Notes under the pieces: generated by a model
Seen by the model: the letters and a program-made list of their open reading frames with translations, nothing else
Told to the model about the DNA's origin: nothing
Databases searched by the model: none
In this document: in pieces, positions 58,833 through 64,000 of the stretch
Layout of the letters: each line of letters begins with the position of its first letter
How positions within the stretch are numbered: position 1 is the first letter of the stretch
Assembly: GCA_964030475.1 (NCBI GenBank)
Contig: CAXIPT010000010.1
Coordinates: 573,947 to 637,946 of the forward strand
DNA: 64,000 bases
Reading direction: 5' to 3'
Source of the DNA: Tethya wilhelma
Taxonomy: Eukaryota; Porifera; Demospongiae; Tethyida; Tethyidae
Program-made: the position numbers and the translations under genes

Positions 58833-59218
58833 TAGGCCTTGACAGAATTTGCTAGCAAAATTTTGAGCAAAATAGGTAGTGAAAAGAATTGAGCAATTTG
58901 CTAGCAAAATGGGCAAAAAATTAAGCAAAATTGGCAAAATAGGCAGAATATTTCCACACTCTTGGTAAGACTGCATGAGTACATAATTAAAAACTTGAAC
59001 ACTTACACTCAAGCTGAAAAATATTCAATTTTCTGTTACATGCACACTTACAGTGTACCAAAATGGTAATAAACGGTAATGGGTAGTGAGTTCTTCACTA
59101 TTAATTAAGCAATTAATTGAGCAAAATAGGTAAAATAAAAAGCAAAATGGGTTCAAATATTGAGCAAAAAAAAAAAGCAAAATAGGTAAGAAAAAAAGCA
59201 AATTATGTCAAGGCCTAT
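58833..59218. mobile_element. About 385-bp insertion with TIR taggccttgaca and 9-bp target duplication
   Basis: The element starts taggccttgaca and ends tgtcaaggccta. It is flanked on both sides by actcttggt (58824-58832 and 59219-59227). The interior is made of gagcaaaataggcaaaat-type repeats. The sister duplication Y has the uninterrupted site (actcttggtctatta at about 61,182), which proves insertion after or independently of the duplication. Confidence 0.85.
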
Positions 59219-59498
59219 ACTCTTGGTCTATTAGTGCTCACTTCAATTACATGCAAGTTTGAAGTGGTCTATGGAATCTCCATCATATACTTTGGAATAC
59301 AATTTTGAGTGGTAAGGTATATATATAGCGCTTCATAAGAGCCTTTGCAATCAATACAAAATAAAGTAATGCAAATGGTGAATAAACGATCAATATATTA
59401 AACAGTCAATTGTTAATGAGCTATGGAGAAATTTCAAAAATATAAATGAATATCAATAAACTTTTAATTAGTTAATTACTTCATTATGACTGAATACA

Positions 59499-60368
59499 AT
59501 AAAACCTCTCAGAGTGAACAGTCCAAGAAGCGGACACACTCTCTAGAGCGGACAAAGTTCTAGTCACGGATTGAAAATACCACACTTATAATACATTAGC
59601 AACCTCTGAGAAGCGACCACCTCTAAACTCTGAACAGCGGATTGACACTCTCTTTGGTCCCATTCTTTCAGCGTGTTTTTACCTCCAAATAGTGGACACT
59701 CCGGAAACCACGCCTAGCTCCTCCCAATATCTGTTCTTATTAAACGCATGCCACTATAACAAAGTAATTTTAAAACTGTAGCTACTGAGCTTGAGAGTGC
59801 AAGTTGTCAAGCTGTCCTTGATAGTTGCTAAAGTTTTACCATAGATAATAGAATATAGATGCTGTTAAAAGTTTAGTTAATGCCTGTAGTAAGTCCTTGT
59901 CAAAAAATCGAACCACTCATTGTACTAGACCAGTCCAGATGCCTAGTAATCAGTCAATAACTTGATTCAGTTTTATGGTTTAGAATGGCTACCAATTTTT
60001 GGACATGATGTTGAAGCCTTGTCAATTGGAGGCTTATAATAGATCAACTTGTTGCTCTGAAACTCAAGTCAAACTACTCTTAATGAGTATTGTAGCTAAC
60101 CAATGAACAAATCGCTATAGCTAGTTGTCAAGTTATGCATGTAATCGATTCATTTATTCTGACCACAGCTCTATCACAAACTTCACCTTGATTTGCTCCA
60201 TAATACTGTAGTAAGAAGTCACATAGAACAGTTTGAAGACAATTAAATCACAATAGGGGTGTATACAAGGTAAATATGAGACAACCTCCGAGAAGAGGGT
60301 AATCTCCGAAGAGAGGACAAAGGATGCTGCTGTCCCAAGTGTCCTCTCTTCGGAGGTTCGACTGTATA
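59499..60368. mobile_element. pogo-like inverted-repeat element
   Basis: The left end acaataaaacctctcagag and the right end ctctcttcggaggttcgactgta are diverged inverted copies. The interior repeats the words gcggaca and gaggacaa. In copy Y the same site carries only a 127-bp internally deleted version (61440-61566). No transposase frame is seen. Confidence 0.6.
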
Positions 60369-60612
60369 TTCATTTAGCTTTGTTTATAACTTTACAATAG
60401 AAGCACATGCAGTAGCTAGCGACTAGTATGAAGATGACATGACAAAATATATTTTTATTATTATTGCTTAATTTACAACACAAATAAGGTCCATTGAATG
60501 AGGTGTAGATGTATTATACGATAATAACATTTTAAGGCTTTACTTGTATCTTTTAATAATAAACAATAACTTGGACAATACAGAGACAGAAAGCTAGACC
60601 AATTACAAAATA

Positions 60613-61137
60613 TTATATTAGCCCATTTAGTTTTGCAAATAATATCAGCCAATAGTCTGAGTTAGTTTTCACCAAGTTCTCTCGCTGGTATCCACGTTTC
60701 ATCACCAGCAAGCAATACCATACTGACTGACATGATGAATTTAGTTTGGCCTTCAAGTGACCAGCTAGCTTCATAAGGAGTATCAGCTCCAGGGTAAGAA
60801 ACACATATACACCTATTTTTACCCATAGTTACGACATCTTCCATGTAAGACAATTTACCGATAATCCATTGACGCTTTTTTTATAGCGTGGGTTAAGACA
60901 AATAAATTTTTTGACATTTTCGGCATTACAGACCCATACATATCTCCCAATAACCTTGCGTTCCGTACGTTCGTACTCTCCAGCACAATTTAGATAGTTT
61001 CCTTTCAAGCACATCTTTACTACATTCTTTTTTGTTCTCACAGGAGGGCCAGCCATAATTGTACTGTCTTGGCTTACACCTAACAACTCTCCATAGCGAA
61101 TACGTACTTTAATGAAATATTCTTGGATAGCTACCAT
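60613..61137 (-). pseudogene. Duplicated 3' end of SNTX-like gene (copy X)
   Basis: Two overlapping minus-strand frames encode the end of an FN3-like domain (VRIRYGELLGVSQDSTI) and a Cys-containing C-terminal piece found also in copy Y. The frame shifts at a homopolymer near 60,882 (seven T on the plus strand against eight in copy Y). The block lacks every upstream domain and is joined to unrelated sequence at about 61,120, so it is a non-functional tail fragment made by tandem duplication. Confidence 0.7.
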
Positions 61138-62313
61138 TGACGGATTAAACTTTGCTCCTTACTAGCTTGTAAACCAACAACTCTTGGTCTATTAGTGCTC
61201 ACTTCAATTACATTCAAGTTTGAACTGGTCTATGGAATCTCCATCATACTTTACATGTAGAATGCAATTTTGAGTGGTAAGGTGTATAGCGCTTCATAAG
61301 AGCCTTTGAAATCAGTACAAAATAAAGTAATGCAAATGGTCAATAAACAGTCAATTGCCAATGAGTTATGGAGAAATTTCAGAGATAAAAATGAATACTA
61401 ATAAACTTTTAATTATTTAATTACTTCATAATGATTAAATACAGCAAAACTTCTCAGGGTGCATACAAGGCAAATACGAGACAACCTCCGAGAAGAAAAC
61501 AACCTCCAAAGAGAGGACAAAGGATGCTGTCCCAAGTGTCCCCTCTTCGGAGGCTCGACTGTATATTCATTTAGCTTTGTTTATAACTTTACAATAGAAG
61601 CACATGCAGTAGCTAGCGACTAGTATGAAGATGACATGACAAAATATATTTTATTATTATTGATTTACAACACAAATAATTAAGGTCCATAGAATGAGGT
61701 GTAGATGCATGTATTGTATGATAATAACATTTTAAGGCTTTACTTGTATATACCTTTTAATAATAAATAATAAATTGGACAAAGCTAGACCAATTATAAA
61801 ATATTTTATTTGCCCATTTAGTTTTGCAAATAATATCAGCCAATACTCTGAGTTAGTTTTCGCCGAGTTCTCTCACAGGTATCCACGTTTCATCGCCAGC
61901 AAGCAATACCATACTGACTGACATGATGAATTTAGTTTGCCCTTTAAGTGACCAGCTAGCTTCATAAGGAGTACCAGCTCCAGGGTATGAAACACATATA
62001 CACTTATTTTTACCCATAGTTACCACATCTTCCATGTAAGACAATTTGCCGATAATCCATTAACGCTTTTTTTTATAGCGTGGGTTAAGACAAATAAATT
62101 TTTTGACATTTTCGGCATTACAGACCCATACATATCTTCCAATAACCTTGCGTTCCGTGCGTTCGTACTCTCCAGCACAATTTAGATAGTTTCCTTTCAA
62201 GCACATCTTTATTATATTCTTTTTTGTTCTCACAGGAGGGCCAGCCATAATTGTACTGTCTTGGCTTACACCTAGCAACTCTCCATATAGCGAATACGTA
62301 CCTTAATGAAATA
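61122..62313. repeat. Segmental duplication, copy Y
   Basis: This is the shorter sister of 58757-61121. It retains the empty target site of the 385-bp insertion and an internally deleted pogo-like element (61440-61566). It joins continuously to the body of the SNTX-like gene at its right end, so it holds the original 3' end of that gene. Confidence 0.8.
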
Positions 62314-63894
62314 TTCAGTGTCCGGTTTTAAGCCAGTCAGGGTGATTGAGTCACCTTGAAAAGGCTTCATTGACCACTTGTTTCTGTCACCACCTTTAGC
62401 TTGGTATAGAACAGCTGTTATTGAGGTATTTTTGGGTGGATTGGGTAACTTTATAGTATAGTGAATGCTATCATGCTGCTTCCATTCAACTGAATATGAT
62501 ATTTTTGGCGTACGTGGAAGTTCAAAGTCTACTTGTATGCCATTTCTGTAGCACAAAATCTTTGCTCCACAATCCTCAAGCTTACTAGGTTCAGATAGAG
62601 AAACAATAAACTTGATATTCTCTTGTTCTGTGTCAGTTGCTTTAGCAAGTTCATAATACTGCCTTACGACAATTTTCATTTTACTTACGAGATTCATGTC
62701 TTGATACCAAGCTAGGTCTGATGGGCCATCATTATGGACGACCCTTTGGTAATGATCGGCCATCTTCTTTAACTGTTCATTGGGATCATTGTTTTGGGGC
62801 ACGGTGAGCATCAAGCAAAAGACAATATCATTATCCATTTGCATAATTTCCCTATTCATCTCAGCTGGAGAGAGAGCAAAATTGATAGCTTGACACTGAG
62901 ACAACCACTTGATGAATGCTCCCAGCATGTCAATTTCAATTCTTTTTTCATCCATCCATGAAGCCAGACTGGAATGATTGAAGACAGATGCAATATGATC
63001 TCTTATCACCGATGCAATCACTTTTTCTTCTTCTCCACCTCCTCTGATTTTAGGCAGGATCGTGACAATCTTCTTCATGATATCTGTTATACATAAAGAT
63101 ACCAGATCCAAGAATGTGCTGAGCTGCTTCTTAATGCCTGGAAAATAGTTTTTGCATTCATCTGTCTGCTGCCAATCTGACACTTTCATTTTCATTTCCA
63201 GCAGCTCCTGCACTACATCCTGCACTAGACTTACAAGTGAGGCACTGATTTCTCTCACAAGTTTAGCTGCCTTGTTATCGAGCTTGCAAAGAGGTATAAG
63301 CGAAGCTTTTTGAGGAACAACAAGAGTTGGGTACTCTCCAGGCTGTACGCCACCCCTGATTAACTTTGGTAGTTGTTTATATATATCCAAAGCTTCTTGA
63401 AAAGTAATGGGCAGCTTGTCTAGATCAATATCTCCAATGAATGTGCACTGAAGTGAGTCAGCCAACTCTTTTTCTTCGCTTTTCATGTCTAGCTTACCCT
63501 TACCTTCAATGCTCACCATAGGTATTTTCTTTATCACAATCTGCATGCTTCCAGAAATGTCTTGAACATTTTCATTCTCAGACACAGTGCGATCAAACAC
63601 AAAGAAAGCTTTAACTCCATACTCAATACCTGTTACTACATGAGTAGCAACATCCTTGTCAAATACATCTTTGTACTGAATTTTGTCAGTTGCCAGGGCA
63701 TTCATGGTCATCTTTTCAAAGTGCGAAGTCATCTCATACTTTAACGTGATTCGGGCCTGTTTTTGGGATGTACGATGATTGTTCATGTATTTGGCAGATC
63801 CAGAAACTTCGACTAAACCACCCAAAGCACTCAGACTTAGCCCCGCTTCAACTTCAAGACTGTTTGCCTTGCTTTTGAAGCTATCTTCTGTGAT
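61853..63894 (-). pseudogene. SNTX-like (stonustoxin-family) protein gene, interrupted
   Basis: The main exon (63894 down to 62272) begins at a CACAG acceptor. It encodes a region like the later part of the SNTX MACPF/CDC-type domain, then a helical FAT-like segment, a thioredoxin-like segment and, at the C-terminus, an FN3 domain (ITAVLYQAKGG, GLKPDTEYFIKVRIRY) where fish members carry PRY/SPRY. Breaks: a 2-bp AT insertion near 62285-62288 relative to copy X, and an in-frame TAA at 62062-62060. A Cys-containing C-terminal piece of unknown kind continues to 61853. This family is widespread in non-venomous animals and most members are not known toxins. The family call rests on overall similarity of the first 200 residues and the domain order; venom function is not implied. 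Confidence 0.65.
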
Positions 63895-64000
63895 GACTTA
63901 AAACGATGTGAATGGTTTGTGGTCCTTACGCAGGGTTTATTGAATTGTGTCCTCATCCCATAGGGTGAGCCCTTGAATTGCTGTATCTGCACGACAATCA
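63895..64000 (-). pseudogene. Preceding exon of the SNTX-like gene, partial at window edge
   Basis: From the edge down to a GTAAGG donor near 63930 the minus strand reads a segment with GLTLWDEDT, typical of the N-terminal part of the SNTX family. A TAA at 63939-63937 lies in the frame that splices in phase with the next exon. Either the gene carries a nonsense change here or the true splice site differs. The 5' remainder is outside the window. Confidence 0.5.

Larger units (their letters stand above)
58757..61121. repeat. Segmental duplication, copy X
   Basis: This 2.4-kb block matches 61122-62313 in order: gatagctacca..., gtaaaccaacaactcttgg, tattagtgctcacttc, the pogo-like ends, and then the 3' coding end of the SNTX-like gene (about 60,610-61,120). 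Copy X is longer because it holds a 385-bp insertion (58833-59218) and an internal stretch of the pogo-like element (about 59,520-60,255) that copy Y lacks. Confidence 0.8.

Noticed and set aside
58806..59012. 68-codon hydrophobic minus-strand frame
   Set aside because: Translation of gcaaaataggc-type repeats inside the 385-bp transposon insertion.

Overview
This 64-kb window is animal nuclear DNA and most likely comes from a sponge (demosponge). It is AT-rich, and one conserved gene has at least 39 small exons with canonical GT/AG introns of mostly 50-400 bp. Around it lie gene families known from sponges and other early-branching animals: chlamydial-Pmp-like beta-helix proteins, a membrane-anchored NB-ARC protein and an SNTX-like protein. 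Many small non-autonomous DNA transposons are present. There is no operon structure. The organism call is inference from family content and gene structure.

Layout. 1-387 is a large palindrome. 572-3559 (+) encodes an NB-ARC (NLR-like) ATPase with an N-terminal membrane segment; its 3' end is repeated as a direct 986-bp tandem duplication (2861-3846 and 3847-4832). 5,300-17,500 is a transposon graveyard. It holds a four-exon Mutator-like transposase gene (-) cut by one in-frame stop, a LINE relic (-), a Helitron-like relic (-), two copies of a palindromic MITE, and a GTGC-rich repeat present twice.

18519-30422 (-) carries 38 exons of the proteasome adaptor ECM29/ECPAS, with reading phase preserved at every junction. 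The next upstream exon is not beside them: it lies at 58297-58419, in phase, about 27.9 kb away. Everything in between sits inside that one intron on the opposite strand. It contains a tandem set of secreted Pmp-like beta-helix genes (31500-34748; 35622-37247; 37227-39441; 41400-43901) and two larger beta-helix proteins that end in a polytopic membrane domain (46712-52755; 53963-57916). One set member is a broken fusion of two partial copies, and one membrane protein carries a 2-bp frameshift.

58757-62313 holds two copies of a duplicated unit that includes the 3' end of an SNTX-like gene. The body of that gene runs off the right edge on the minus strand and carries several lesions. The ECM29 N-terminus (roughly 300 residues by comparison with animal ECM29) is not in the window.

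How the genes may relate: the beta-helix proteins are secreted or surface proteins, one class GPI-anchor-like or secreted and one class multi-pass membrane. They look like a fast-evolving extracellular recognition or adhesion repertoire. The NB-ARC and SNTX-like genes belong to families often linked to immunity or defence. That functional link is inference only.
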